A DNA stretch of 64,000 nt from Betaproteobacteria bacterium (GTDB lineage: Bacteria > Pseudomonadota > Gammaproteobacteria > Burkholderiales > Rhodocyclaceae). Below the pieces are notes generated by a model that made no database searches, was not told the origin of the DNA, and worked only from the letters and a program-made list of their open reading frames with translations. The DNA is taken from contig JAHRYW010000006.1 in NCBI GenBank assembly GCA_020621865.1, positions 1 to 64,000 on the forward strand. Direction: 5' to 3'. Position 1 is the stretch's first letter, and each line of letters starts with the position of its first letter. Below are positions 42,861 through 52,800 of this stretch, piece by piece. A program made the position numbers and the translations under genes.

Positions 42861-45800
42861 TGCGCCGCCTCGTTTCAATCGCCGCTCTCGTCATTCTTGG
42901 CCTCGCCGGCTGGCTGGGCAGCAGCGAAAGCGGCCTGCGCGCCATTGCCGGGCTGGCCGCCAGCGTCAGCGGCGGGCGACTGCAGATCGACGTGGCCAGC
43001 GGCCGCCTGCTTGGCGCCTTCAGCCTCGGCCAGGTGCGCTGGACGGACCCCGAGCAACAGATAGAGATCAGCGGCCTGCACGTCGACTGGTCGCCGGCCG
43101 CCCTGCTGCACGGCACGCTGCAGATCGCCACGCTGGGCATCGAACAACTGCACGTCACCCTGCGGCCGAGCCCGACGCCGACACCGCTGCCAACCGACCT
43201 GCGTCTGCCGCTGGCGGTCGATGCCGAAAAGATCAGCATCGCGACACTGCAATGGGGCGAGGCGCTGACCGTCACCGACCTCGTCGCCCGCCTGGACAGC
43301 GACGGCCGCCGTCATCGGATCGACGGCTGGCACGCCCGCACCGCCGGCATCGCGCTCAGCGGCAACGCCACGCTCGACGGCGCCGCCCCCTTCCCGGTCG
43401 AGGCCAACGCACAGATTGCCGGCCTGCTCGACCAGCGGCCGCTGGCCGTCGCGCTGACCGCCAGCGGCCTGCTCGAACGCCTGGCCGTTTCAGCAATCGC
43501 CACGCAGGGCGTCGCCGGCCATGCCGAGATTGAATTGACGCCCTTTGCCAGCGCCGCTTTTGCCAATGCCCGCCTGCAACTCGACGACATCGACCCGGCC
43601 GCCTGGCAGCCCGGCGCGCCGCAGGCCAGCCTGAGCATCGTCGCCGACGTCCAGCCGCAGGGCGAGGGCATCGTCGGCAGCTTCGGCCTGACCAATCATC
43701 GGCCCGGCCCGCTCGACCGGCAGCGCCTGCCGCTCGCCACGCTGGCCGGCACGCTGGAATGGCAAGGCAACGTCGCCCGCTTCGCCAGCCTGCAAGCCGC
43801 ACTGCCCGGCAACGGCGAACTGACCGGCCACGGCGAGTGGCAGAACGGCGCGCTGACGCTGGATCTGGCGGTCCGGCGCCTGCAGGTCGGGCAAATCGCC
43901 ACGATGCTACGGTCGCCGGCATTAAATGGCCAAATTTCAAGTGCTGTCGGCGGCGACCGGCAGAATCTCAACGTCGACCTGACCGGCGCCGGCTTCCGCC
44001 TGCGCGCCGAGGCCCACCACGCCGCCGGCCGCGTCACCCTGCCGCAACTCCGGCTGGAATCCGGCGATGCCCGGCTGGCCGCGCACGGCGAAATCGCCCT
44101 CGACGGCGAGCGGCGCTTCACGGCCGAAGGCGAATTGCAGCGTTTCGACCCGAGCCGCTTCGGCCAGCTGCCGGCGGCGCAGATCAACGCCCGCCTGAAG
44201 GCCGACGGCAAGCTCTCGCCGCAGCCGGTCGCCGAGGCCACTTTCGTGCTGCAGGACAGCCGGCTGGCCGGCCAGCCGCTGAGCGGCGAAGGTCGCGTCG
44301 CCATCGCCTGGCCGCGCATCCCGCGCCTCGATATCCAGCTGGCCGCCGGCGCCAACCGGCTGGTCGCCCAGGGCGCCTTCGGCCAGGCCGGCGACCGCGT
44401 GACGGTCGATGTCGCCGCCCCGCAACTCGCCCCCTACGGCCTGGACGGCGGCCTCGACGGCCACCTCGAACTGAGCGGCCTGAGCGACAGCCCGCGCCTG
44501 GCCCTGAGCCTCGATGCGGCCCGGCTCGGCCTGCCCGGGGTGGTCCGCCTGGGCGGCCTGAGCCTGAAGGCCGAGCTCGGCGGCGCGGCCAATTCGCCGC
44601 TCGCCCTGCGTCTCGATATCGCCACCCTGGCGACACCCGAGCAGCCGGGACTGGCCCGCAACCTCCACCTGCAGGGCGAGGGCAGCAACCAGGCGCACCG
44701 CCTGAGCGCCAGCGCCGAACTGGCCGGCGAGCACCGCCTGCAAATGCAGGCCGAAGGCGGCCTGAGCGCCGACCGCAGCAGCTGGCAAGGCAGGCTGAGC
44801 GAAGCCCGGCTGAGCAGCCCGGACCCGGCGCGCAATGTGACGCTCGTTGCCCCGGCCCCGCTGCAGCTGGCGACGACCGGCTGGAACGTCGGCCCGGCAC
44901 GCCTGGCCGGCAATCCGCTGGACTGGCAGGCGACGCTGCAGGCCGGCGCCGATGGCCGGCAGTTGCGCGCCACGCTGAGCGCCCGTGGCAGCCGGATCGG
45001 CCAGGTCGACGGCGAACTGGGTGCTGCCCTGCGCAGCCCGTGGTCGCTCGATCGGCAGGCGCGCTGGCAGGGCCGAGTGCAAGCCAAGGTGGCCGACCTC
45101 GGCTGGCTGGGCGAAGTGATCGGCGCCGGCTGGCACAGCGCCGGCCAGGGCGAGGGCGAACTGCGGCTGGCCGGCACGCCGGCCGTGCCGCTGGTCAGCG
45201 GTCACTTCCGTGGCGACCAGCTGGCCCTGCGCCTGCCCGAGCAGGGCCTGAACCTGGCGCGTGGCGAACTCGATGTAGACCTGCAGGACAACCTGCTGCG
45301 CATCAACCGGCTCGGTTTCGACAGCCTGCTCCAGCCCCTGCCGCGCACCCTTCGCCTCGAAGCCCGCGACAACCTGGCGGCGCTGACCGAAAAACCGGGC
45401 CGCCTCGAGATCACCGGCGAAATGCGCATCGACGCCGCGCTGTCCCCCGGCACCCCGGCCGCCAACGGCACCAACGACAGCGCCTTCCTCGATTTCCGCC
45501 TCGACCGCCTCGGTGCTTTCCAGCTGCCCGACCAGTGGGTGGCGCTTTCCGGCAGCGGCCGGCTGACCTGGCAAGGCGGCACGCTGGGCGCCCACGGCAA
45601 GCTGGCGGTCGATGCCGGTTACTGGCAGCTGGCGCCCGGCGGCACGCCCCGCTTGTCCGACGACGTCATCGTCAAACGCGCTGGCAGCGAGAAGGTGAAA
45701 ACATCCCTGCGGCCGAGGCTCGATCTCGACATCAGCACCAATCTCGGTCGCAATTTCCTGTTCCGCGGCGCCGGCCTGAGCAGCCGGCTGACCGGCGACC

Positions 45801-46537
45801 TGCGCATCACCGCCCAGGGCCGCGACCTGCCCCGGGCCAGCGGCACGATCCGCACCCTGGGCGGACGCTTCGACGCCTACGGCCAGAAGCTCGACATCGA
45901 GCGCGGCATCCTCAGCTTCAACGGCCTGCTCGACAACCCGGGGCTGGACGTGCGCGCCCTGCGCAAGGGACTGGCCGTCGAGGCCGGGGTGCAGATCGGC
46001 GGCACGGCACAAAAACCGGTGGTCAAGCTGGTCTCCGACCCGGAACTGCCCGACGCCGAAAAGCTCGCTTGGCTGGTTCTTGGCCACGGTCCGGAACAGA
46101 TGGGCGCCGGCGACGCGACGCTGCTTTTCTCGGCGGCCGGCGGCCTGCTCGGCAACGATTCGGGCAACCTGATCCAGCAGCTGAAAAAGACCTTCGGCTT
46201 CGACGAGTTCGGCATCCGCCAGGGCGCCATCGGCGACAGCGGCGGCCGCCAGGCGACCAGCCGGGTGGCCGGCGGCAGCAGCGTGGACACGGCAGCCACC
46301 ACCGGCCAGCAAATCCTCAGTGTCGGCAAGCGGCTGTCGTCGAATGCCCTACTCTCCTACGAGCAGACGCTGGGCCGCGCCGAGGGCATCGTCAAGCTGA
46401 CCGTCAACCTGACGCGCCAGATCGCCGTCGTCGGCCGCGCCGGCAGCGACAATGCGCTCGACGTCTTCTACACCCTGACTTTCGGCCGCAAGCCGACAAG
46501 CGCCGGCAAGGCCCCTCCGCCGGCCGAAGCCCCCTGA
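42860..46537 (+). CDS. tamB: Translocation and assembly module subunit TamB
   Basis: This 1225-residue protein is anchored by an N-terminal helix (SIAALVILGLAGWLGSS) and spans the periplasm as a long beta-taco that works with TamA and transports phospholipids. The C-terminal DUF490/TamB domain is clear: LDIERGILSFNGLLDNPGLDVRAL, LVSDPELPDAEKLAWLVLGHGPEQM and FGFDEFGIRQGAI, ending near QIAVVGRAGSDNALDVFYTLTFGRK. A repeat copy (43902-43942) codes ATMLRSPALNGQISS in frame. The size fits the family. Confidence 0.95.
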   Translation: MRRLVSIAALVILGLAGWLGSSESGLRAIAGLAASVSGGRLQIDVASGRLLGAFSLGQVRWTDPEQQIEISGLHVDWSPAALLHGTLQIATLGIEQLHVTLRPSPTPTPLPTDLRLPLAVDAEKISIATLQWGEALTVTDLVARLDSDGRRHRIDGWHARTAGIALSGNATLDGAAPFPVEANAQIAGLLDQRPLAVALTASGLLERLAVSAIATQGVAGHAEIELTPFASAAFANARLQLDDIDPAAWQPGAPQASLSIVADVQPQGEGIVGSFGLTNHRPGPLDRQRLPLATLAGTLEWQGNVARFASLQAALPGNGELTGHGEWQNGALTLDLAVRRLQVGQIATMLRSPALNGQISSAVGGDRQNLNVDLTGAGFRLRAEAHHAAGRVTLPQLRLESGDARLAAHGEIALDGERRFTAEGELQRFDPSRFGQLPAAQINARLKADGKLSPQPVAEATFVLQDSRLAGQPLSGEGRVAIAWPRIPRLDIQLAAGANRLVAQGAFGQAGDRVTVDVAAPQLAPYGLDGGLDGHLELSGLSDSPRLALSLDAARLGLPGVVRLGGLSLKAELGGAANSPLALRLDIATLATPEQPGLARNLHLQGEGSNQAHRLSASAELAGEHRLQMQAEGGLSADRSSWQGRLSEARLSSPDPARNVTLVAPAPLQLATTGWNVGPARLAGNPLDWQATLQAGADGRQLRATLSARGSRIGQVDGELGAALRSPWSLDRQARWQGRVQAKVADLGWLGEVIGAGWHSAGQGEGELRLAGTPAVPLVSGHFRGDQLALRLPEQGLNLARGELDVDLQDNLLRINRLGFDSLLQPLPRTLRLEARDNLAALTEKPGRLEITGEMRIDAALSPGTPAANGTNDSAFLDFRLDRLGAFQLPDQWVALSGSGRLTWQGGTLGAHGKLAVDAGYWQLAPGGTPRLSDDVIVKRAGSEKVKTSLRPRLDLDISTNLGRNFLFRGAGLSSRLTGDLRITAQGRDLPRASGTIRTLGGRFDAYGQKLDIERGILSFNGLLDNPGLDVRALRKGLAVEAGVQIGGTAQKPVVKLVSDPELPDAEKLAWLVLGHGPEQMGAGDATLLFSAAGGLLGNDSGNLIQQLKKTFGFDEFGIRQGAIGDSGGRQATSRVAGGSSVDTAATTGQQILSVGKRLSSNALLSYEQTLGRAEGIVKLTVNLTRQIAVVGRAGSDNALDVFYTLTFGRKPTSAGKAPPPAEAP
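43902..43942 (+). repeat. Dispersed 43-bp element, copy 10 (inside tamB)
   Basis: Core CGATGCTACGGTC (43902-43914), GCCGGC, ATTAAAT, GGCC, AAATTTCAAGTG. It is the only copy that starts CGATG and reads in frame as MLRSPALNG. Confidence 0.85.
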
Positions 46538-46858
46538 GCCACCGGGCCGGCTGAGCGGCCCCCTCCGCCCCGAATGCTACGGTCAGGCGGAAAAAAAGCT
46601 CAAATTCGAAAAACGGTATTACCCGCCGCCGGACGGCCCTGCGCCGCCACAGCCGGAGATGCCGATCGGCCTGTCGGACTACGCCGTTCGACCTAAGGGT
46701 TTTCACGTACCAGCCGACCGGGCTATGGCCTTCCATCTCCCCGCCCCCCTCCTCTGCTTTGCCGCAAAGCTACCAAGAGCGAATGTTCCGGTGGTTTGCC
46801 GCTACGTATCCTCCCCCCGGATCAAAAAAACATCTTGGGCAACTTTGCGGGGGGCAAC
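46538..46858 (+). promoter_or_regulatory. Intergenic region upstream of narK1
   Basis: This 321-base gap has no plausible gene. It holds a dispersed repeat copy near its start and, at 46756-46770, the perfect inverted repeat GCTTTGC-C-GCAAAGC, which could be an operator for the nitrate genes. I looked for FNR (TTGAT-N4-ATCAA) and NarL (TACYYMT) sites and found no convincing match. GGGGGG at 46850-46854 serves the narK1 GTG start. Confidence 0.4.
46572..46614 (+). repeat. Dispersed 43-bp element, copy 11 (intergenic)
   Basis: GAATGCTACGGTC (46572-46584), AGGCGG, AAAAAAAGCTC, AAATTCGAAAAAC. It is the last copy in the window, between tamB and the nar locus. Confidence 0.9.
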
Positions 46859-48124
46859 GTGGCAAGTCAGAAAACCAAACAACTTTCGGTGCTGATCATG
46901 AGCACGACGGCCTTCACCGTCTGCTTCATGGTCTGGATGATGTTCGCCGTGATCGGCATCCCGATCAAGCAGCAACTCGGCCTCAACGAAACCCAGTTCG
47001 GCATCCTTGCCGCCATGCCGGTACTGACCGGATCGCTGGTCCGCCTGCCGCTGGGCATGATGACCGACAAGTTCGGCGGCCGGCCGGTGTTTTTCACGAT
47101 CATGATGCTCACCGTCGTGCCGATCTACCTGGTCGGCCGGGCCACCGAATACTGGCAACTGCTGGTCGCCGGCCTGTTCGTCGGACTCGCCGGCGGCGCT
47201 TTCTCGGTCGGCATCGCCTACTGCGCCCGCTGGTTCGAAAAACAGAACCAGGGCTTCGCGATGGGCGTCTTCGGCGCCGGCAACGCCGGGGCCGCCGTGA
47301 CCAAGATCGTCGCCCCGTCGATTGTCATCGCCTGGGGCTGGACCATGGTGCCGACCGTCTTCGCGGCGATGATGCTGGTCACCGCGCTGGCCTTCTTCGT
47401 CTTCACCTACAGCGACCCGTCCCACAAGGTCGAATCCCATGTCACGGTCGGCCACCAGCTGAAGGCGCTGCGCGACCCGAACGTCTGGAAGATCTGCCAG
47501 TACTACTCGATCGTCTTTGGCGGCTATGTCGCGCTGGCCCTGTGGATGACCAAGTACTACGTCCAGGAATACGGCTTCGACCTGAAGAGCGCCGCCTTCC
47601 TGGCCGCCTGCTTCTCGCTGCCGGGCGGCGTGCTGCGCGCACTGGGCGGCTGGTTCTCGGACAAGTACGGCGCCCACAAGGTGACCTGGTCGGTGCTCTG
47701 GGTGTGCTGGATCTGCCTGTTCATCCTGTCCTACCCGCAGACCGAATTCACGGTCAAGACGGTGACCGGCCCGCAGACCTATCACATCTACCTGAACGAA
47801 TACGTGTTCACCGCCCTGATGTTCGTCGTCGGCATCGCCATGGCGGTCGGCAAGGCCTCGGTCTTCAAGTACATCTCCGATGACTACCCGACCAACATCG
47901 GCGTCATCTCCGGCATCGTCGGCCTGGCTGGCGGCCTCGGCGGCTTCCTGCTGCCGATCATGTTTGGCGCGCTGGTCGACCTGACCGGCATCCGCTCCTC
48001 CTGCTTCATGTTGATGTACGGCGTGGTCTGGGTCTCGCTGATCTGGATGTACTGGACCGAAGTCCGCGATGCCGACCTGATGCGTGGCAAGCACGAGCTG
48101 GTCGCTGCCGACAACCTCGAATGA
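46859..48124 (+). CDS. narK1: Nitrate/nitrite transporter NarK1
   Basis: This ~421-residue MFS protein of the nitrate-nitrite porter family starts at GTG 46859 behind a G-rich site. Twelve membrane segments are seen; family signatures are GILAAMPVLTGSLVRLPLGMMTDKFGGRPVF, AGGAFSVGIAYCARWFEKQNQGFAMGVFGAGNAGAAVTK, and GIVGLAGGLGGFLLPIMFG. NarK1-type porters import nitrate with protons, which starts respiration before nitrite accumulates. It is the first gene of the nar locus and precedes narK2 by 22 bases. Confidence 0.94.
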   Translation: MASQKTKQLSVLIMSTTAFTVCFMVWMMFAVIGIPIKQQLGLNETQFGILAAMPVLTGSLVRLPLGMMTDKFGGRPVFFTIMMLTVVPIYLVGRATEYWQLLVAGLFVGLAGGAFSVGIAYCARWFEKQNQGFAMGVFGAGNAGAAVTKIVAPSIVIAWGWTMVPTVFAAMMLVTALAFFVFTYSDPSHKVESHVTVGHQLKALRDPNVWKICQYYSIVFGGYVALALWMTKYYVQEYGFDLKSAAFLAACFSLPGGVLRALGGWFSDKYGAHKVTWSVLWVCWICLFILSYPQTEFTVKTVTGPQTYHIYLNEYVFTALMFVVGIAMAVGKASVFKYISDDYPTNIGVISGIVGLAGGLGGFLLPIMFGALVDLTGIRSSCFMLMYGVVWVSLIWMYWTEVRDADLMRGKHELVAADNLE

Positions 48125-48146
48125 TTCGCTTCACCAAGGAGTTTCA

Positions 48147-49787
48147 ATGAGTTCGAAAAACACCCCGGCGGCCAGCAGCGGCGCCGACCTGACCGACTGG
48201 CGTCCGGAAGACAATGCCTTCTGGGAATCCACCGGCAAACGCATCGCCAACCGCAACCTGTGGATCTCGATCCCGGCGCTGCTCTGCGGCTTCGCCATCT
48301 GGTTGATGTGGGGAATCATCTCGGTCCAGATGCTCAACCTCGGCTTTCCCTTCTCCAAGGAAGAGCTGTTCACGCTGACCGCGATTTCCGGCCTGTCCGG
48401 CGCGACCATGCGCATCCCGTCGTCCTTCTTCATCCGCCTGGCCGGTGGCCGCAACACCATCTTCCTGACCACCGCGATGCTGCTCTCGCCGGCCATCGGC
48501 ACCGGCATCGCCCTGCAGCATCCGGAATGGCCGCTCTGGATCTTCCAGATGCTGGCCCTGTGGTCCGGTGTCGGCGGCGGCAACTTCGCCAGCTCGATGT
48601 CGAACATCAGCACCTTCTTCCCGAAGCGCCTGCAGGGCACGGCACTGGGTCTGAACGCCGGCCTCGGCAACTTCGGCGTCACGACCATGCAGATCCTGAT
48701 CCCCATGCTGATGACCATGAGCGTGTTCGGCGCCTTCGGCGGCGAGCCGATGACGCTGGTCAAGGATAGCGGCTGGCTGTTCGGCAAGATCCCGGCCGGC
48801 ACCCCGACCTTCGTCCAGAACGCCGGCTTCGCCTGGGTCCTGGGCCTGGTGCCGATTTCCATCCTGGCCTGGTTCGGGATGAACAACCTGCGTACCGTCT
48901 CGCCGGAAATCGACAGCACGGTCGGCTCCTTCGCCAAGATCACCTGGCTGTACACGCTGGCCTTCATTCCCTCGATCGTCGGTATCTACCTCTACCTGCC
49001 GGCACCGACCGGCCTGGGCGTCCTCAACGCCTGGATCCTGATGCCGCTTGATATCGGCGCCGCCCTGCTGGTCATGAAACTGGCCGCCTTCGGCAGCATG
49101 AAGGCCAACGTCGCCAAGCAGTTCTCGATCTTCTCGAACAAGCACACCTGGTCGATGACGGCACTCTACGTCGTCACCTTCGGTTCCTTCATCGGCTTCT
49201 CGATGGCCCTGCCGCTGTCGATCACGGTGATCTTCGGCGAGAAGCACATCCTCGACGCCGCCACCGGCGTGTGGACCCACGTCAAGAACCCGGCCGCCCC
49301 CTCGGCGCTGACCTACGCCTGGATCGGCCCCTTCGTCGGCGCCGCCGTCCGCCCGCTCGGCGGCTGGATCTCCGACAAGCTCGGCGGCTCCATCGTTACC
49401 CAGTGCATCTCGGCAGTGCTGGTCGTCGCCTCGACCGCCGCCGGTTACGTGATGTTCCTGGCCTACCACTCGGCCACGCCGGAGCAGTACTTCTTCATGT
49501 TCATGCTGCTCTTCGTCGTCCTCTTCATGGCCTCGGGCATCGGCAACGGTTCCACCTTCCGTTCGGTCGGCTTCATCTTCGACCGCGAGCAGGCCGGCCC
49601 GGCCCTGGGCTGGACCTCGGCGGTCGCCGGTTACGGCTCCTTCATCGCCCCGGTCGTCATCGGCCAGCAGATCAAGGCCGGCACCCCCGAGTACTCGATG
49701 TACGGCTTCGCGGCCTTCTACGCCGTCTGCCTGGTCATCAACTGGTGGTTCTACCTGCGCAAGAACGCCTACATCAAGAATCCCTGA
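48147..49787 (+). CDS. narK2: Nitrate/nitrite antiporter NarK2
   Basis: This 546-residue porter starts at ATG 48147 with AAGGAG upstream. It carries RIPSSFFIRLAGGRNTIFL, GVGGGNFASSMSNISTFFPKRLQGTALGLNAGLGNFGVT and GWISDKLGGSIVTQ, the nitrate signature motifs of the NarK2 class, which exchanges nitrite for nitrate. In some denitrifiers NarK1 and NarK2 are fused into one protein; here they are separate, adjacent genes. The charged N-terminus is longer than in NarK1. Confidence 0.94.
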   Translation: MSSKNTPAASSGADLTDWRPEDNAFWESTGKRIANRNLWISIPALLCGFAIWLMWGIISVQMLNLGFPFSKEELFTLTAISGLSGATMRIPSSFFIRLAGGRNTIFLTTAMLLSPAIGTGIALQHPEWPLWIFQMLALWSGVGGGNFASSMSNISTFFPKRLQGTALGLNAGLGNFGVTTMQILIPMLMTMSVFGAFGGEPMTLVKDSGWLFGKIPAGTPTFVQNAGFAWVLGLVPISILAWFGMNNLRTVSPEIDSTVGSFAKITWLYTLAFIPSIVGIYLYLPAPTGLGVLNAWILMPLDIGAALLVMKLAAFGSMKANVAKQFSIFSNKHTWSMTALYVVTFGSFIGFSMALPLSITVIFGEKHILDAATGVWTHVKNPAAPSALTYAWIGPFVGAAVRPLGGWISDKLGGSIVTQCISAVLVVASTAAGYVMFLAYHSATPEQYFFMFMLLFVVLFMASGIGNGSTFRSVGFIFDREQAGPALGWTSAVAGYGSFIAPVVIGQQIKAGTPEYSMYGFAAFYAVCLVINWWFYLRKNAYIKNP

Positions 49788-49858
49788 TTTTTCCGATTTA
49801 AGTCACAACGAAACCGAAACGCGGCCCGCTCACCGGGCCGCCCACCTAGGAGCAAGCA

Positions 49859-52800
49859 ATGAGTCATTTTCTTGACCGCCTGAAATTCCTGAACAAGGTG
49901 CAAAGCACCTTCGCCGATGGACACGGCATCGTCACCAACGAAGACCGCAAGTGGGAGGATGCCTACCGCAACCGCTGGCGCCACGACAAGGTTGTACGGT
50001 CTACGCACGGCGTGAACTGTACCGGCGGCTGCTCCTGGAAGATCTTCGTCAAGAACGGCCTGGTCGCCTTCGAAATGCAGCAGACCGACTACCCGCGCAC
50101 CCGCGAGGACCTGCCCAATCACGAACCGCGCGGCTGCCAGCGCGGCGCCTCGTTCTCCTGGTATCTCTATTCGCCGCACCGCATCAAGCACCCGATGATC
50201 CGCGGCCGCCTGCTCGACCTCTACCGGGCCGAGCGCAAGTCCGGCAAGGATCCGGTCGAAGCCTGGGAAGCGATCCAGAACGATCCGCAAAAGCGCATTC
50301 AATACGTCGGCGTGCGCGGCCTGGGCGGTTTCGTCCGCACCAAGTGGGAAGAAGTCACCGAAATCGTCGCCGCAGCCAACATCTACACCATCAAGAAGTG
50401 GGGCCCGGACCGCATTTACGGTTTCTCGCCGATTCCCGCCATGTCGATGATTTCCTACGCTGCCGGCGCCCGCTACCTGTCCCTGATCGGCGGCGCCTGC
50501 GGTTCGTTCTACGACTGGTACTGCGACCTGCCGGCCGCTTCGCCGCAAACCTGGGGTGAGCAGACCGACGTGCCGGAATCGGCCGACTGGTACAACTCCA
50601 CCTACCTCGTCATCACGGGCGCCAACCTGCCGATGACCCGCACCCCGGACGCCCACTTCGCCACCGAAGTGCGCTACAAGGGCACCAAGATCGTCTCGAT
50701 GGCCCCGGACTACGCCGAATACGTCAAGTTCGCCGACCTCTGGATGCCGGTCAAACAGGGTACCGACGCCGCCGCCTTCCTGGCCATGGGCCACGTCGCC
50801 CTGAAAGAGTTCTACATCGACAAGCAGGACCCGTACTTCCAGGAATACGCCCGCAAGTACACCGACTTCCCGATGCAGGTCATGCTGCGCAAGCATGGCG
50901 ACGCCTACGTCACCGACCGCAACCTGCGTGCTTCCGATTTCGACGGCGCGCTGGGCGAATCGAACAATCCGGAATGGAAGACGGTCGTCTTCGACAAGAA
51001 GAGCAAATCCTTCGTCGCGCCGAACGGCTCCGTCGGTTTCCGCTGGGGCGAAGACGGCAAGTGGAACCTGCTGGAAAAATCGGGCACCGGTAGCGAGATC
51101 GAAGCCGAACTGTCCTGCATCGACAGCCGCGACGACGTCGTCTCGGTCGGTTTCCCGCACTTCACCGAAGGCGAATCCAGCCTGCTCTATCGCAATGTCC
51201 CGGTCCGCAAGCTGAAGCTGGCCAATGGCGAAGAAGCGCTGATCACCTCGGTCTGCGACCTGCAGATCGCCCAGTACGGCATCGACCGCGGCCTCGGCGG
51301 CGGCAATGTCGCCCGCTCCTACGACGACGCCAATGTCGCCTACACCCCGGCCTGGGCCGCCAAGCAGACCGGTGTCAAGGCTGCCGACATCGAGCGCACC
51401 GGCCGCGAATTCGCCGACAACGCCTCGAAGACCAAGGGCAAGTCGATGGTCATCATGGGTGCCGCGATCAATCACTGGTACCACAACGACATGCAGTACC
51501 GTTCGATCATGAACCTGCTGCACATGTGCGGCTGCGTCGGCCAGACCGGCGGCGGCTGGGCTCACTACGTCGGCCAGGAAAAGCTGCGCCCGCAAGCCGG
51601 CTGGGCACCGATCGCCTTCGCGACCGACTGGTACCGTCCGCCCCGCCAGCAGAACTCGACCTCCTACTGGTATTTCCACACCGACCAGTGGCGTTACGAA
51701 ACGGTCGATGCCGACGCACTGCTGTCGCCGGCCGGCAAGAACCGCAACAAGGGCTACACGCTGGCCGACTACAACGTCGACGCCGTGCGCATGGGCTGGT
51801 TGCCGGGTGCGCCGCACTTCAACCGCAATCCGATGGAACTGCTGGTCGAAGCTGAAAAATCCGGTGCCACCGACGAAGCCGCCGTCGGCAAGTATGTCGC
51901 CCAGCAACTGAAGGACGGCAAGCTCGACGTCGCCTTCGCCGACCCGGACAACCCGGTCAACTGGCCGCGCAACCTGATCGTCTGGCGCGGCAACCTGATC
52001 GGCACCTCGGCCAAGGGCCACGAGTACTTCCTCAAGCACCTGCTTGGCGCCCAAAACGGCGTCATGCAGGAAGGCACGGCCGGCGCCGCCTGCACCCAGG
52101 TCAATTACCTGCCCGAAGGCCCGGCCGGCAAGCTGGATCTGATGGTCGACATCAACTTCCGCCTGAACTCCACCGGCGCCTACTCGGACATCATTCTGCC
52201 GACGGCCACCTGGTACGAGAAGAACGACCTCAACACCACTGACATGCACCCGTTCATCCACCCGATCGGCGAAGCAGTGACCCCGGGTTGGGAATCCAAG
52301 TCCGACTGGCAGATCTTCAAGACCCTGGCCAAGACCTTCTCCGGTCTGGCCGCCAAGCACCTGGGCACGAAGAAGGACCTGATCGCCATGCCAATGCAGC
52401 ATGACTCCGCTCAGGAACTGGCCAACCCGTTCGGTCAGGTCAAGAACTGGAAGAAGGGCGAATGCGACCCGATTCCGGGCAAGACCATGTCGATCATCAA
52501 GGTCGTCGAGCGCGACTACGGCCAGACGTACAACAAGTACATCGCACTTGGCCCCTTGATGACCAAGCTGGGCAACAACGTCAAGGGCATCGACTGGAAC
52601 ACCGAGCACGAGTACAAGGAACTGGCTGTCCTCAACCGCACGGTGCAGGAAGAAGGCGTGTCCAAGGGCATGCCGTCACTGGAAGAAGACATCGCAGTCT
52701 GTGATTCGGTGATGCGCATGGCACCGGAAACCAACGGCGAGGTCGCCCACAAGTCGTGGAGCGCACTGTCCAAGAAGACCGGCATCGACCACCACCATCT

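Noticed and set aside
46538-46858. FNR or NarL boxes upstream of narK1
   Set aside because: Half-site look-alikes such as GGATCAA exist, but no full TTGAT-N4-ATCAA or properly arranged TACYYMT heptamers are present. They probably lie outside this gap or are too degenerate to call by eye.
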